From Aureimonas glaciei (GTDB lineage Bacteria; Pseudomonadota; Alphaproteobacteria; Rhizobiales; Rhizobiaceae): a DNA stretch of 64,000 nt. The notes beneath the pieces were generated by a model. It saw only the letters and a list, made by a program, of their open reading frames with translations, was not told the DNA's origin and did not search any database. The position numbers were made by a program, and so were the translations under genes. Positions 1 through 8,518 of the stretch are shown here, one piece after another; position 1 is the first letter of the stretch; each line of letters opens with the position of its first letter. The stretch lies in contig NZ_BMJJ01000010.1 in the NCBI RefSeq assembly GCF_014643375.1, forward strand, positions 163,093 through 227,092. The letters are read 5' to 3'.

Positions 1-315
1 ATGCCGGCGCTCGACGCGCTCGAGGCGGGGCAGGGCGGGCCCGATTTCGGCGTCATCCCGATCAATGTGGATCTCGGTCCCGCCGACAAGCCGAAGGCCT
101 TCTATGCCGAGACCGGCCTGACCGCGCTGCCCTTCTTCCGCGACCAGACGATGGCCGTCTTCAACGACCTGAAATCGCAAGGGGTGACGATCGGCCTGCC
201 CGTCAGTCTCCTGGTCGACCCCAAGGGCTGCGCCCGGGCGGTGCTGACGGGCCCGGCGGAATGGGCGAGCCCCGACGCCTTGCGCCTGATCACCGCGATG
301 AAGAGCGGCGCCTGA
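1..315 (+). CDS. TlpA-like thiol:disulfide interchange protein, C-terminal part
   Basis: The first 104 codons of the window read as the C-terminal half of a thioredoxin fold of the TlpA/ResA type. The reading contains a VIPINVD strand, a LTALPFF segment and a cis-Pro region (GLPVSLLVDPKG) followed by a GPAEW turn, all typical of TlpA-like periplasmic reductases. The CxxC active site, which lies N-terminal to this part in the family, is not present, and the ATG at base 1 is probably an internal Met. The gene is therefore cut by the window edge. In this family the protein is membrane-anchored and reduces periplasmic cysteines, for example during cytochrome oxidase assembly. Its neighbour cpdR is convergent. 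Confidence 0.7.
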   Translation: MPALDALEAGQGGPDFGVIPINVDLGPADKPKAFYAETGLTALPFFRDQTMAVFNDLKSQGVTIGLPVSLLVDPKGCARAVLTGPAEWASPDALRLITAMKSGA

Positions 316-422
316 GCCGGCCCGCCGATCGAGACGCGAGCCGAGCGGCGTTCGCGGATCGCCAGGGCCGGATCTCGATCCCGCCGTGAAAGAAGGGCGG
401 CCCTCAGGAAAGCCGTCTCCCG

Positions 423-836
423 TCAGGCGTAACGGCGGAGCGGGGCCACGGCACCCTCGGCGACGAATCGCGGGGCGCTGAGGGCCTGGCTGACCGCCTT
501 GCGGATCCCGGCGATGGTGAAAGGCTTGTCGACGACGCCGACGATGATGCGCGCCAGATCGTCGGCGGCCTCGCGCTGCTCGGCATAGCCGGTCATCAGG
601 AGAATCGTCAGCGCGGGCCACTGGCCGTTGGCCGCATGGGCGAGTTCGATCCCCGTCATCGCCGGCATGCGGATGTCGGAGAGGAGAAGGTCGTAGCCGC
701 CATCGGCCTCGACGAGGGCTTCCAGCGCGTACTCGCCGTCCTCGGCCGTCTCCACCTGGTGGCCTTCCAGACGCAAGGCGCGCGTCACCAGAAGGCGCAC
801 ACCCTCATCGTCTTCGGCCACCAGAATTCTTGCCAT
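423..836 (-). CDS. cpdR: Single-domain response regulator, CpdR-type
   Basis: This is a stand-alone receiver domain of 137 residues. The acidic pair D9/D10, the phosphoacceptor D54 (LLLSDIRMP), T82 (LLMTGY) and K104 (VVDKPF) are all present. There is no output domain. The sequence pattern MARILVAEDDEGVRLLV and the SDIRMP block fit CpdR, which in alphaproteobacteria acts as a phosphorylation-controlled adaptor for ClpXP and so controls turnover of cell-cycle proteins. The position next to hpt and ftsEX also fits Hyphomicrobiales. The tail after the domain (about residues 118-137, ending RRYA) is longer than usual. It could be another orphan CheY-like protein, but CpdR is favoured. Confidence 0.8.
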   Translation of the reverse strand: MARILVAEDDEGVRLLVTRALRLEGHQVETAEDGEYALEALVEADGGYDLLLSDIRMPAMTGIELAHAANGQWPALTILLMTGYAEQREAADDLARIIVGVVDKPFTIAGIRKAVSQALSAPRFVAEGAVAPLRRYA

Positions 837-1028
837 GTCGCGTCCTCGTCTCGACCGGCCGGGGCGTCAGGCGCGATCTCGGCAGACCCCGCCAGACTTG
901 TCCTGGCATGGCGGGCTTTCCCGAAACTGGCGTCGCCTTGGCTGCCGGCATGAACCCGAGTCTAGGCGCGTGAACCTTAACGAAACGCGATGGCATTGCT
1001 TCGACTTGTCTGGATCTGGGCTTCCGCC

Positions 1029-1565
1029 TCAGTCGACGACCTTGCCGACGAAGGGCAGTTCGCGGAAGGCGTGGGCGACGTCCATGCCATAGCCAACGAC
1101 GAAATGGTCCGGACAGTCGAAGCCGACATAGTCGGCTGATATATCGGCCTTGCGCTTCATCCGCTTGTCCAGGAGCACGGCGATCTCGACGCCGGCGGCG
1201 CCGCGCGACAGCATCAGGTCGTGGGCGAATTTGAGGGTGCGGCCGGATTCCAGAATGTCGTCGATCATCAGGACGGTGCGTCCGGTCACGTCGGTCTCGA
1301 CGTCGCGCAGGATGCGCACCTGCCCGCCCTCGGTGCCGGCGCCATAGCTCGACAGCGAGATGAACTCGACCTCGGGGGCGAGGCCGGCGCGGTGCATGGC
1401 GCGGATGAGATCGGCGGCGAAGACGAAGGAGCCCTTGAGCACAGCCACGACCAGGATCTCGCCAGTGATGCGCCGGGCGATCTCGCCGGCGAGGCGCTCG
1501 ACCTCCACGGCGATGGTCTCCTGCGAGAACAGCGTCTCGATGTCGCGCCCGCGAACCGTGATCAT
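1029..1565 (-). CDS. hpt: Hypoxanthine phosphoribosyltransferase
   Basis: This 178-residue protein transfers phosphoribose from PRPP to hypoxanthine or guanine in purine salvage, in the cytoplasm. The PRPP-binding signature VLMIDDILESGRT is complete, preceded by the early VAVLKGSFVFAADL loop and a conserved SLSSYG segment. The C-terminal part has the FVVGYGMD and RELPFVGKV motifs of type I HPRTases. Length is normal. Its ATG overlaps the stop of the upstream membrane-protein gene by 4 bases (ATGA), so the two are probably translationally coupled. Confidence 0.95.
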   Translation of the reverse strand: MITVRGRDIETLFSQETIAVEVERLAGEIARRITGEILVVAVLKGSFVFAADLIRAMHRAGLAPEVEFISLSSYGAGTEGGQVRILRDVETDVTGRTVLMIDDILESGRTLKFAHDLMLSRGAAGVEIAVLLDKRMKRKADISADYVGFDCPDHFVVGYGMDVAHAFRELPFVGKVVD

Positions 1566-2335
1566 CGCGGCGACGGCCCGGTGGCGTCGAAACGGACATC
1601 GTCGATGAAGTCGACGCTGACATCGCCGCGGGAGCCGGCGGGCACCGCGACGGCGGAGTGGAACGTCAGCGAGCCGCCGGCGGCAAGGCTGGTCGCGCTG
1701 GTGGCGAGCATGCGCGTCTGGGTGACGCCGTTGGCCGATTTGAGCGCGATGCGCAGCGGCGGGACGCGTGTGGCCCGGGCGGCGGCATTGTGGATCGTTC
1801 CTTCGACCGCCAGAACCGCGCCATCGCCCCGCGCCACGATACGGGCGCTCAGCCCGGCGACGCGGAAGCCGCCCGACTGCACGCCGGCCATGGCCGAACC
1901 GACCGGCCCTTCCGGTGCGAGGAACAGGATCGCCGGCAACAGGATCGACAGGGCCATGGCGCCGAGGCCGGCCATGCGTCCGCTGCGCGGCATGGCGCCG
2001 GCCGTGTCCTTGAGAAAGAGCGACAGGCCGTCGACACGCGTCGGCGGCGCGAAGCGCTGCGTCGGCTGCGGCTGGAACAGGAGGTCGGCTTCCGGATAGC
2101 GGCGGGCCGGAAGCGGGGCCCGTGCCATGGGGTGCTGTCGCCGCTCGAAAATGTAGGCGGTGTCGGTCACCGGCGCGGTCTCGGGCTCGTCGACGGGCGG
2201 AAAAATCGGGGCAGCTGCGGCCTCCGGCGATTTGACGCCATGGCGACGAGAGAGGACAACAGCCTCGCCGTCGATGATCCGCGTCGAGGCGGGGCGGGTC
2301 GCGTGGGTGGTGGTCGAAGCCGAAGTCTCGGTCAT
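1562..2335 (-). CDS. Single-pass membrane protein upstream of hpt, unknown function
   Basis: This 257-residue protein is not firmly recognised. The first 120 residues are Pro/Ala-rich and probably disordered and cytoplasmic. One transmembrane helix follows at about residues 121-140 (MAGLGAMALSILLPAILFLA). The remaining 115 residues look like a small beta-sandwich with the run AVEGTIHNAAARATRVPPLR, resembling the C-terminal FxLyD/DUF3426-type domains often found after an MJ0042 zinc ribbon. No CxxC zinc ribbon is visible here. It overlaps hpt by 4 bases and starts about 208 bases from the divergent ftsE. A TTAACCAT sequence lies upstream at 2372-2379 on this strand. Confidence 0.65.
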   Translation of the reverse strand: MTETSASTTTHATRPASTRIIDGEAVVLSRRHGVKSPEAAAAPIFPPVDEPETAPVTDTAYIFERRQHPMARAPLPARRYPEADLLFQPQPTQRFAPPTRVDGLSLFLKDTAGAMPRSGRMAGLGAMALSILLPAILFLAPEGPVGSAMAGVQSGGFRVAGLSARIVARGDGAVLAVEGTIHNAAARATRVPPLRIALKSANGVTQTRMLATSATSLAAGGSLTFHSAVAVPAGSRGDVSVDFIDDVRFDATGPSPR

Positions 2336-2371
2336 GGCGATCCCCTTGTGTTCAGGAAACGGTAAGGAATT

Positions 2372-2379
2372 ATGGTTAA
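2372..2379 (-). promoter_or_regulatory. Candidate CtrA half-site TTAACCAT
   Basis: The minus-strand octamer TTAACCAT lies between the divergent membrane-protein/hpt operon and ftsE. It matches exactly the half-site described for the cell-cycle regulator CtrA. A second TTAA half at the canonical 7-base spacing is not present, so chance is a real possibility. The cell-division gene ftsE and the cpdR neighbour make the site worth recording. Confidence 0.3.
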
Positions 2380-2543
2380 CGAAGGGTGAAGCGGGGACCC
2401 CGACTTGTCGTCTCCCGATGGGCTCGAAATGGCCATACTGGCCGCGTTGAGAGGGACGGAACGCTCGGCGCCGGAAGCCGGCGGACGCCTTGTCGCCGGG
2501 CCGCGCGGCCGACTTCCGGCAACCATGAACCGAGGAATAACGG

Positions 2544-3203
2544 GTGATTCGTTTCGAGAATGTCGGTCTGCGCTACGACATGGGGCCGGAAGTGCTCCGC
2601 GACCTGACGTTCGAGATCAAGCGTCAGTCCTTCCAGTTCCTGACCGGGCCGTCGGGCGCCGGCAAGACCAGCCTCCTGCGCATGCTGTTCCTGGCGCTGA
2701 AGCCGACGCGGGGCCTGATCACCGTGCTCGGCCGCGACGCGTCGACGCTGTCGCGGGCCGACCTGCCGGCCATTCGCCGGCGCATCGGCGTCGTCTTCCA
2801 GGATTTTCGCCTGCTCGACCACATGACCACCTATGAGAACGTCGCGCTGCCGCTGAGGGTTCGCGGCAAGGAAGAAGCGAGCTACCGCCAGGACGTGATC
2901 GACCTGATCAAATGGGTCGGGCTCGGCGAGCGGATGCACGCTTTGCCGATCGTCCTCTCCGGCGGCGAGAAACAGCGCGCCGCGATCGCCCGGGCGCTGA
3001 TCGACCAGCCCGACATCCTCCTCGCCGACGAGCCGACCGGCAATGTCGATCCACCGCTCGCCCGCCGCCTGCTGCGGCTGTTCATGGAGCTCAACCGGAC
3101 GGGAACCGCCGTCATCATCGCCACCCATGATCTCGGGCTGATGGACCAGGTCGAGGCGCGGCGCCTGATCCTCTCCGACGGCAGGCTGGAAATCTATGAT
3201 TGA
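2544..3203 (+). CDS. ftsE: Cell division ATP-binding protein FtsE
   Basis: This 219-residue ABC ATPase partners FtsX in the divisome, where ATP hydrolysis drives activation of periplasmic peptidoglycan hydrolases. Walker A is GPSGAGKT at residues 35-42, the signature is LSGGEKQRAAIARAL, Walker B is ILLADEPTGN and the switch His lies in IIATHD. The FQDFRLLD Q-loop block is typical of FtsE. The start is GTG at 2544, preceded by GAGGAATAA at a good distance. It overlaps ftsX by 8 bases, so the pair is an operon. Confidence 0.97.
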   Translation: MIRFENVGLRYDMGPEVLRDLTFEIKRQSFQFLTGPSGAGKTSLLRMLFLALKPTRGLITVLGRDASTLSRADLPAIRRRIGVVFQDFRLLDHMTTYENVALPLRVRGKEEASYRQDVIDLIKWVGLGERMHALPIVLSGGEKQRAAIARALIDQPDILLADEPTGNVDPPLARRLLRLFMELNRTGTAVIIATHDLGLMDQVEARRLILSDGRLEIYD

Positions 3204-4185
3204 GGCGGTGCGGCGCGTGACCCTTCGCGGCTTCGGCCGCCTGGCCGGGCTCGGACGCCGGGACGACCGGCGCCAGACGCCGATCGTGCCCCCCGGCAAT
3301 GTCGCGGGCCGCGCACTGATGACGGTGATCGGCATCATGACCTTTCTGGCCAGCCTGACGCTCGGCGCGGTCACGCTGGTCTCCGACACCGCTTCGGTCT
3401 GGGAAAGCCAGATCTCGCGCGAGATCACCGCCCAGGTGCGGCCGGACGACGGGCTCGACATGGCGGCGGCGCTGGAGACCGTGCGGCAGATCGCTTTGGC
3501 GACGCCGGGAATCGCCGGCGTCCAGGTGATGGACGACGCGGCGACGGGACGCCTTCTGTCGCCCTGGCTCGGCGAGGGGCTCGATCTCGACGACCTGCCG
3601 GTTCCGCGCCTGGTCCTCATCGCGATCGACGAGGACGCGCCGCCCGATTTCACCGCCCTGCGCACGCGGCTGATCGCCGCGGTGCCACAGGCCAGCCTCG
3701 ACGATCATCGCGCCTGGGTGTCGCGCCTCGTCACCATGGCGAATGCGACGGTGCTGGTCGGCGCTGCGATCCTCGCGCTGGTGATGATCGCCACGATCCT
3801 CACCGTCGTGTTCGCCACCCGCGGCGCCATGACCGGCAATCGGCACATCATCGAGGTGCTGCATTTCGTCGGCGCGCGGGCGAGCTTCATCGCCAACGAA
3901 TTCCAGGGCCATTTCCTCAGGCTCGGCCTTGTCGGCGCCATGGTTGGGGGATCTGCTGCGGTCCTGGTCTTCCTGCTGATGGGGCTGTGGACCCGGGCGA
4001 ACCAGGCGACGCCGGAAGCCGATCAGATCAGTGCCCTGTTCGGCTCCTTCGCCATCGGCTGGACCGGCTATGTTGGCGTCATCGTCCTCGTCGCAACCGT
4101 CGGCGGCCTGACTGCGTTCACATCGAGGCTGACCGTCAAGCGACAGCTGGCAGCCATCGACATGATTTCACCGGTTGAAGGCTAG
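3196..4185 (+). CDS. ftsX: Cell division protein FtsX (ABC transporter permease)
   Basis: This 329-residue permease-like protein has the FtsX layout. A basic cytoplasmic N-terminus is followed by a first transmembrane helix at about residues 37-58 and a periplasmic domain of about 100 residues. Three further helices follow (around VTMANATVLVGAAILALVM, LVGAMVGGSAAVLVFL and YVGVIVLVATVGGL). It couples FtsE to peptidoglycan hydrolases at the septum. It begins inside ftsE with an 8-base overlap. The segment HIIEVLHFVGARASFIANEFQ matches the conserved cytoplasmic loop of alphaproteobacterial FtsX. Confidence 0.94.
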   Translation: MIEAVRRVTLRGFGRLAGLGRRDDRRQTPIVPPGNVAGRALMTVIGIMTFLASLTLGAVTLVSDTASVWESQISREITAQVRPDDGLDMAAALETVRQIALATPGIAGVQVMDDAATGRLLSPWLGEGLDLDDLPVPRLVLIAIDEDAPPDFTALRTRLIAAVPQASLDDHRAWVSRLVTMANATVLVGAAILALVMIATILTVVFATRGAMTGNRHIIEVLHFVGARASFIANEFQGHFLRLGLVGAMVGGSAAVLVFLLMGLWTRANQATPEADQISALFGSFAIGWTGYVGVIVLVATVGGLTAFTSRLTVKRQLAAIDMISPVEG

Positions 4186-4278
4186 GCTGTCGGCCCGAGG
4201 GACAGTTCCGCCCCAGTAGAATTCGTTAAGAAAATGCGCCCACTGTTCGCTGGATGAAACAGGATCGCTGATCGCTCA

Positions 4279-5043
4279 ATGGCCTCCACCCGCGCCCCTT
4301 CGCTGTCGCTGACCGAGGCCTTTCCCGCCTTCGGCCGGCATGCCTCGGCCGCGACGGCAGCCGAAGCGCGAGGGGCGAGGTCGAGGCGGCGCCCGCAAAG
4401 CGGGCTGCGCCGCGCCCTTCTCGGGGTCCTGATGGTGCTCGTTTTGGCGATGGGCTACTTCGCCGGCGGCTTCATCCGCTTCACCCAGGAAGTGGCCGCG
4501 CTGGCGACGCCGCAGCGGGTGGCGCCGGCCGACGGGATCGTCGTTCTGACCGGCGGCGCCCTGCGCGTCGACCAGGCGGTGGGACTGTTGAAGGAAGGGC
4601 GCGCCAAGCGCCTGTTGATCAGCGGCGTCAACCGCAACACCAGCGTCGGGGCCCTGTCGAAGCTGACGGAGACGGACCGCCGCTGGTTCGATTGCTGCGT
4701 CGATCTCGACTACGACGCGCTCAACACCATCGGCAATGCCGAAATGACCGATCAATGGGCGCGCCGGCAGGGCTTCGATGCGCTGATCCTCGTCACCTCG
4801 GACTATCACATGCCCCGCACGCTAATGGAGTTCGAGCGCTTCGCCCATGTCGCGGTGATTCGTCCCTATCCCGTAGCCCGGGCCGATCTCTGGGTGGCCG
4901 GAGCCATGCCGAGCGGTCTCGGCCTGAAGGTGCTCCTGACGGAATACGTCAAGCTTCTGGCGGCGCGGCTGCGGCTGGCGGCCGGCATGGAGGTCCCGGT
5001 GGCGTGGAGCCGCGATGCGGCCGGTGCCGATCGCGCCTCCTGA
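4279..5043 (+). CDS. YdcF family (DUF218) membrane-anchored protein
   Basis: This 254-residue protein carries a DUF218/YdcF domain after a cytoplasmic, low-complexity N-terminus of about 42 residues and one transmembrane helix at about residues 45-66. Visible family marks are DGIVVLTGGALRVDQAVGLL, the KRLLISGVN strand, the TIGNAEMT segment and the TSDYHMPRTLMEFER block. Members of the family such as ElyC/SanA-like proteins are linked to envelope and peptidoglycan-precursor homeostasis, but the biochemical activity is not established. It sits between ftsX and plsC, all on the plus strand, which fits an envelope role. Confidence 0.85.
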   Translation: MASTRAPSLSLTEAFPAFGRHASAATAAEARGARSRRRPQSGLRRALLGVLMVLVLAMGYFAGGFIRFTQEVAALATPQRVAPADGIVVLTGGALRVDQAVGLLKEGRAKRLLISGVNRNTSVGALSKLTETDRRWFDCCVDLDYDALNTIGNAEMTDQWARRQGFDALILVTSDYHMPRTLMEFERFAHVAVIRPYPVARADLWVAGAMPSGLGLKVLLTEYVKLLAARLRLAAGMEVPVAWSRDAAGADRAS

Positions 5044-5158
5044 AATCTCGGTTCGGCGACCCTATCTACGGCGTGTGTCATCGTGCATTGGTGCTGGCGC
5101 TGGCGCCGGGCCGACCTGACGCGTGCCAGTATCCGACGAACCGGAATCCTTTCTTTCG

Positions 5159-5935
5159 ATGACCGCCTTCCGCTCGCTTGTCTTTGCTGCCCTGTTCTAT
5201 CTGAACCTCCTGGGGCACATGGTGATCTTCGCGCCGGCCGTGCTTTTCGGCCCCGATCGCGTGGTCTGGTGGGTTACCAAGAGCTGGGCGCGGCGCAGTC
5301 TCTGGCTGCTGAAGGTGGTGACCGGGACCCGCGCGTCGATCACCGGCCAGGAGAACATTCCGGTCGGGGCGGCGCTGATCGCCGCCAAGCACCAGTCCTT
5401 CTGGGAAGTCTTCGCGCTGGTGCCCGAGCTCGACCGGCCGACCTTCGTCCTGAAGAAGGAACTGATGAACATTCCGCTGTTCGGCTGGTATTCGCGCCGG
5501 CTCGGCATGATCCCCGTCGACCGCGACGGGCGCGGCGCGGCGCTGAATTCGATCCTGGCGGGCGCGCAGAAGGCCGTCGCCGCGGGGCGGCAGATCATCA
5601 TCTTTCCCGAGGGAACGCGCACGGCGCCGGGCGCCGAGCCGGAATACCGGCCGGGCGTGCATTTCCTCTACACCCGTCTCGGCGTGCCCCTGGTTCCGGT
5701 CGCGCTGAATTCGGGCGTCTACTGGCCGCGCGACAGTTTCGTGCGTCGCCAGGGCACGGTGCGGGCCGAGTTCATGCCCGCCATCCCGCCCGGCCTCGAC
5801 CGCCATGCGCTGCTGCGTCAGGTGAAGGCGGCGATCGAGGGCCGCTCGCTGGGCCTCCTGCGCTCGGCCTATGCCGAGCGCGACGACCTGCCGGTGACGC
5901 CCGTCATCGCTGAGCGGCTGCGCGAGACGGCTTGA
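5159..5935 (+). CDS. plsC: 1-acyl-sn-glycerol-3-phosphate acyltransferase
   Basis: This is a 258-residue PlsC-family enzyme that acylates lysophosphatidic acid to phosphatidic acid at the inner membrane. The catalytic His is H78 in KHQSFWE. The acidic partner is E83 instead of the textbook Asp, a variant common in alphaproteobacterial members. The second block FPEGTR is at residues 149-154, and NIPLFGWYSRRLGMIPVDR is the substrate-binding block. A hydrophobic N-terminal helix (about 5-30) anchors it. An in-frame GTG at 5123 would add 12 residues; the ATG at 5159 is preferred because the protein then starts just before the membrane helix. The gene ends 3 bases from the convergent chaC. Confidence 0.93.
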   Translation: MTAFRSLVFAALFYLNLLGHMVIFAPAVLFGPDRVVWWVTKSWARRSLWLLKVVTGTRASITGQENIPVGAALIAAKHQSFWEVFALVPELDRPTFVLKKELMNIPLFGWYSRRLGMIPVDRDGRGAALNSILAGAQKAVAAGRQIIIFPEGTRTAPGAEPEYRPGVHFLYTRLGVPLVPVALNSGVYWPRDSFVRRQGTVRAEFMPAIPPGLDRHALLRQVKAAIEGRSLGLLRSAYAERDDLPVTPVIAERLRETA

Positions 5936-5938
5936 GGC

Positions 5939-6451
5939 TCAGAGCCTGGCGACCACCGCTTCGAGCCAAGGGTCCCTGAGACCCATGGCCTGGATTTCCG
6001 TCAGCGAGGAGCGGACATAGTCGACATTGGCGCCGGACTGGCCATGCGCGCGGGCGACGACTTCGGCCGCATGCTCGACCGAAACGGTGCCGGCATACTG
6101 GCTGTGGCCTCGGTCGACGACGAAGGCGACGGCCCGGACCGGCCGCCCGTCGATGAGGCGCACGGAGGCCGTCACCTCGCGATAAACGTTCGTCACCAGT
6201 TCGCGCCCGCGCAGATAGGCGAGCACTGCCGCCTGATCGTCATGCCGCACCCGGAACGCCATCCCGACGCAGGAGCCGCCCCGGTCGAGACCGAAGACGA
6301 GGCCCGGACGCTCGGGCGTGCCGCGGTGCACATGCGAGCGCACGCACAAAGAGCGGTGATAGCCGGCGAGGCGCGCCTTGGCGCGCTCCTCGAAGACAAA
6401 GCCCGGTCGCCAGATCAGCGAACCATAGCCAAAGACCCATAGATCGTTCAT
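5939..6451 (-). CDS. chaC: Gamma-glutamylcyclotransferase, ChaC family
   Basis: This 170-residue enzyme of the ChaC type is expected to cleave glutathione to 5-oxoproline and Cys-Gly in the cytoplasm. The substrate-binding motif YGSLIWRP is at residues 9-16 and the likely catalytic Glu is E84 in the block YLRGREL. The start is the ATG at 6451. A longer in-frame start at 6520 would add 23 residues that are not family-like and would overlap the divergent DUF2125 gene. Glutathione links it with gloB and grxC elsewhere in the window, though not as an operon. Confidence 0.9.
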   Translation of the reverse strand: MNDLWVFGYGSLIWRPGFVFEERAKARLAGYHRSLCVRSHVHRGTPERPGLVFGLDRGGSCVGMAFRVRHDDQAAVLAYLRGRELVTNVYREVTASVRLIDGRPVRAVAFVVDRGHSQYAGTVSVEHAAEVVARAHGQSGANVDYVRSSLTEIQAMGLRDPWLEAVVARL

Positions 6452-6507
6452 TGCGTGACGGATGGCCTCGGTTGGGGGTCTCTTGGGACTGCACAAAAGG
6501 GATCGAC

Positions 6508-7539
6508 ATGACGCAGTCAAGTGACGAGACGGCCTCGGGCGCGCGGCGCGTCTTCGCGTGGATCGTGGTGGTCGTGGTCGTGCTGGCTGCCGCCCTGACC
6601 GGCGCCTGGTACTATCTCGCCAACCGCCTCGACATCGCCGTCCGCGCCGGGATCGAGACGGCCGGCGGGCAGGGGGTGGGGATCACCTGCGACAACCGGG
6701 CGGTGTTCGGCTACCCGTTCCGCCTCGGCCTGCGGTGCGACGCGCTGCACGTCAACGCGCCGGCCAAGGATCTCAGGGCCGATGGCGGCGAGCTCCGCAC
6801 GGCGGCGCAGATCTATCAGCCGAACAAGGTGATTGCCGAACTCGACGGACCGCTGATCATCGATGCGCCGGCGGCGCCGCCGCTCGACATCCGCTGGCGC
6901 CTCGCCCAGGCCAGCATGACCTTCTGGACGGAGGGTCTCGACCATTTCGCCCTGGTTCTGCAAGAGCCGGTCGTGGCGCTCAGCGAGCCGGCGGAGGGCA
7001 GTCGCGCCCTCGTCCAGTCCGATCATGTCGAAGTGCACGCCCGTCGCCGCGAGGGAAGCCTGGACCTGGCCGTCACCGACCGGGGCGTGAGGGTCCTCGG
7101 ACCGGCTCTCGAGACGCTTCCGGTCTTCGACGCCAGCCTCGACCTCACCGTCGACGGCGCGGCGGACTGGCTGTCCGGCCGTCGCATCGGCACCACGCCG
7201 GGGGAGGCGCTGGCCGGCCGGAGCGGCACGCTGCGCTCGCTGCGGCTGGCGCTGACGGGCGACGGCGGGGGCAGCGCGGAGGTCTCCGGTCCGTTCCGCT
7301 TCGCCGACGACCACACGGTGTCCGGCCAGTTCGACATCGTCGTCACCGACCCGGGCGCCATCGCCGCGCTCGTTGCAGAGATCGCGCCCCAGGCGGCGCC
7401 CATCGCCGGCTCGATCGCCTCGGGCATCGCCTTTGCCGGAAAGACGGAGAACGGCCGCACGACCATCCGCATCACCGTCACGGATGGTCAGGCGATGCTC
7501 GGCGTCATTCCGCTGGGGGCGCTTCCCCCGTTGCGCTGA
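6508..7539 (+). CDS. DUF2125 domain-containing protein
   Basis: This 343-residue protein belongs to the DUF2125 family found widely in Hyphomicrobiales; no function is established. One membrane helix near the N-terminus (about residues 13-35, VFAWIVVVVVVLAAALTGAWYYL) is followed by a long extracytoplasmic beta-rich region. The segment GVGITCDNRAVFGYPFRLGLRCD is the recognisable family core. The ATG at 6508 has AAAAGGGA upstream and is preferred to 6451. The last 35 bases overlap the 3' end of the convergent tyrC. Confidence 0.85.
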   Translation: MTQSSDETASGARRVFAWIVVVVVVLAAALTGAWYYLANRLDIAVRAGIETAGGQGVGITCDNRAVFGYPFRLGLRCDALHVNAPAKDLRADGGELRTAAQIYQPNKVIAELDGPLIIDAPAAPPLDIRWRLAQASMTFWTEGLDHFALVLQEPVVALSEPAEGSRALVQSDHVEVHARRREGSLDLAVTDRGVRVLGPALETLPVFDASLDLTVDGAADWLSGRRIGTTPGEALAGRSGTLRSLRLALTGDGGGSAEVSGPFRFADDHTVSGQFDIVVTDPGAIAALVAEIAPQAAPIAGSIASGIAFAGKTENGRTTIRITVTDGQAMLGVIPLGALPPLR

Positions 7540-8518
7540 TCTCCGTCGCTGCCGGCGTCGGCGTGGCGGCCCCGCCGGCGGCGCCGGGGCTGGCTGCCCG
7601 GTGCAGCGGCTGGCGGCCGAAATTCGGCGCGTCGGTATCCTGCCCGGCCTCGACGATCGAGCGGCGGATCGCCCGGGTGCGGGTGAACAGCGCATGCAGC
7701 GCGTCGCCGTCGCCCCAGCGGATCGCCCGCTGCAGCGAGGCGAGGTCCTCCGAAAAACGCGCCAGCATTTCCAGGACGGCATCGCGGTTGTTGAGGAAGA
7801 CGTCGCGCCACATCGTCGGGTCGGAGGCGGCGATGCGGGTGAAATCGCGAAAGCCGGAGGCCGAGAACTTCACCACTTCCGACTGCGTCACGGTCTCGAG
7901 GTCGGCGGCGGTGCCGACGATGTTGTAGGCGATGAGATGCGGGACATGGCTGACGATGGCCAGCACCAGGTCGTGATGCTCGGGCGTCATCGTCTCGACC
8001 CGGGCGCCGCAGGCCTGCCAGAACGAAGTCAACTGCGCGACCGGCTCGGGCGGCGTTCCGGGAACCGGCGTCAGGATGGTCCAGCGGCCCTCGAACAGTT
8101 CGAGAAAGCCGGCGTCCGGCCCGGATTGTTCCGTGCCGGCGATCGGGTGGGCCGGGATGAAGTGGACGTTCTCCGGCAGGTGCGGCTGCATCTGCTCGAC
8201 CACCGAGGCCTTGACCGAGCCGACGTCCGAGACGATGGCGCCGGGCTTCAGGGCGGCGGCGATCTGCTTCGTCACGGCGCCGGAAGCGCCGACCGGGACC
8301 GACAGGATGACGAGATCGGCCCCCGCCACCGCGTCGGCGGGGTCGGCGTGAAAACTGTCGCCGAGACCCAGCGTTTTCGCGCGCGCCAGCGTCTCGGCGC
8401 TGCGCGTCGAGATCGCGACGTGGCGGGCAAGACCGCGGTCGCGGATGTTGATGGCGATCGACGAGCCGATGAGGCCGATGCCGACGAGGGCGATGCGGTC
8501 GAACAGCGGCTCGCTCAT
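7505..8518 (-). CDS. tyrC: Prephenate/arogenate (cyclohexadienyl) dehydrogenase
   Basis: This 337-residue enzyme performs the NAD(P)-dependent oxidative decarboxylation in tyrosine synthesis. The Rossmann motif is [12 protein letters not shown] at about residues 9-20, and the family blocks [17 protein letters not shown] and [19 protein letters not shown], with its catalytic His, are present. The C-terminal 45 residues are a Pro/Ala/Thr-rich tail beyond the folded domain. That tail covers the 35-base antisense overlap with the DUF2125 gene. The ATG overlaps the hisC stop by 4 bases (ATGA), so hisC-tyrC is a coupled operon. Confidence 0.93.
   Translation of the reverse strand: MSEPLFDRIALVGIGLIGSSIAINIRDRGLARHVAISTRSAETLARAKTLGLGDSFHADPADAVAGADLVILSVPVGASGAVTKQIAAALKPGAIVSDVGSVKASVVEQMQPHLPENVHFIPAHPIAGTEQSGPDAGFLELFEGRWTILTPVPGTPPEPVAQLTSFWQACGARVETMTPEHHDLVLAIVSHVPHLIAYNIVGTAADLETVTQSEVVKFSASGFRDFTRIAASDPTMWRDVFLNNRDAVLEMLARFSEDLASLQRAIRWGDGDALHALFTRTRAIRRSIVEAGQDTDAPNFGRQPLHRAASPGAAGGAATPTPAATEISATGEAPPAE

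Noticed and set aside
5159-5935. PlsC with Glu instead of Asp in the HX4D motif as a sign of inactivity
   Set aside because: The KHQSxWE form is common in alphaproteobacterial PlsC proteins, so it is likely functional.
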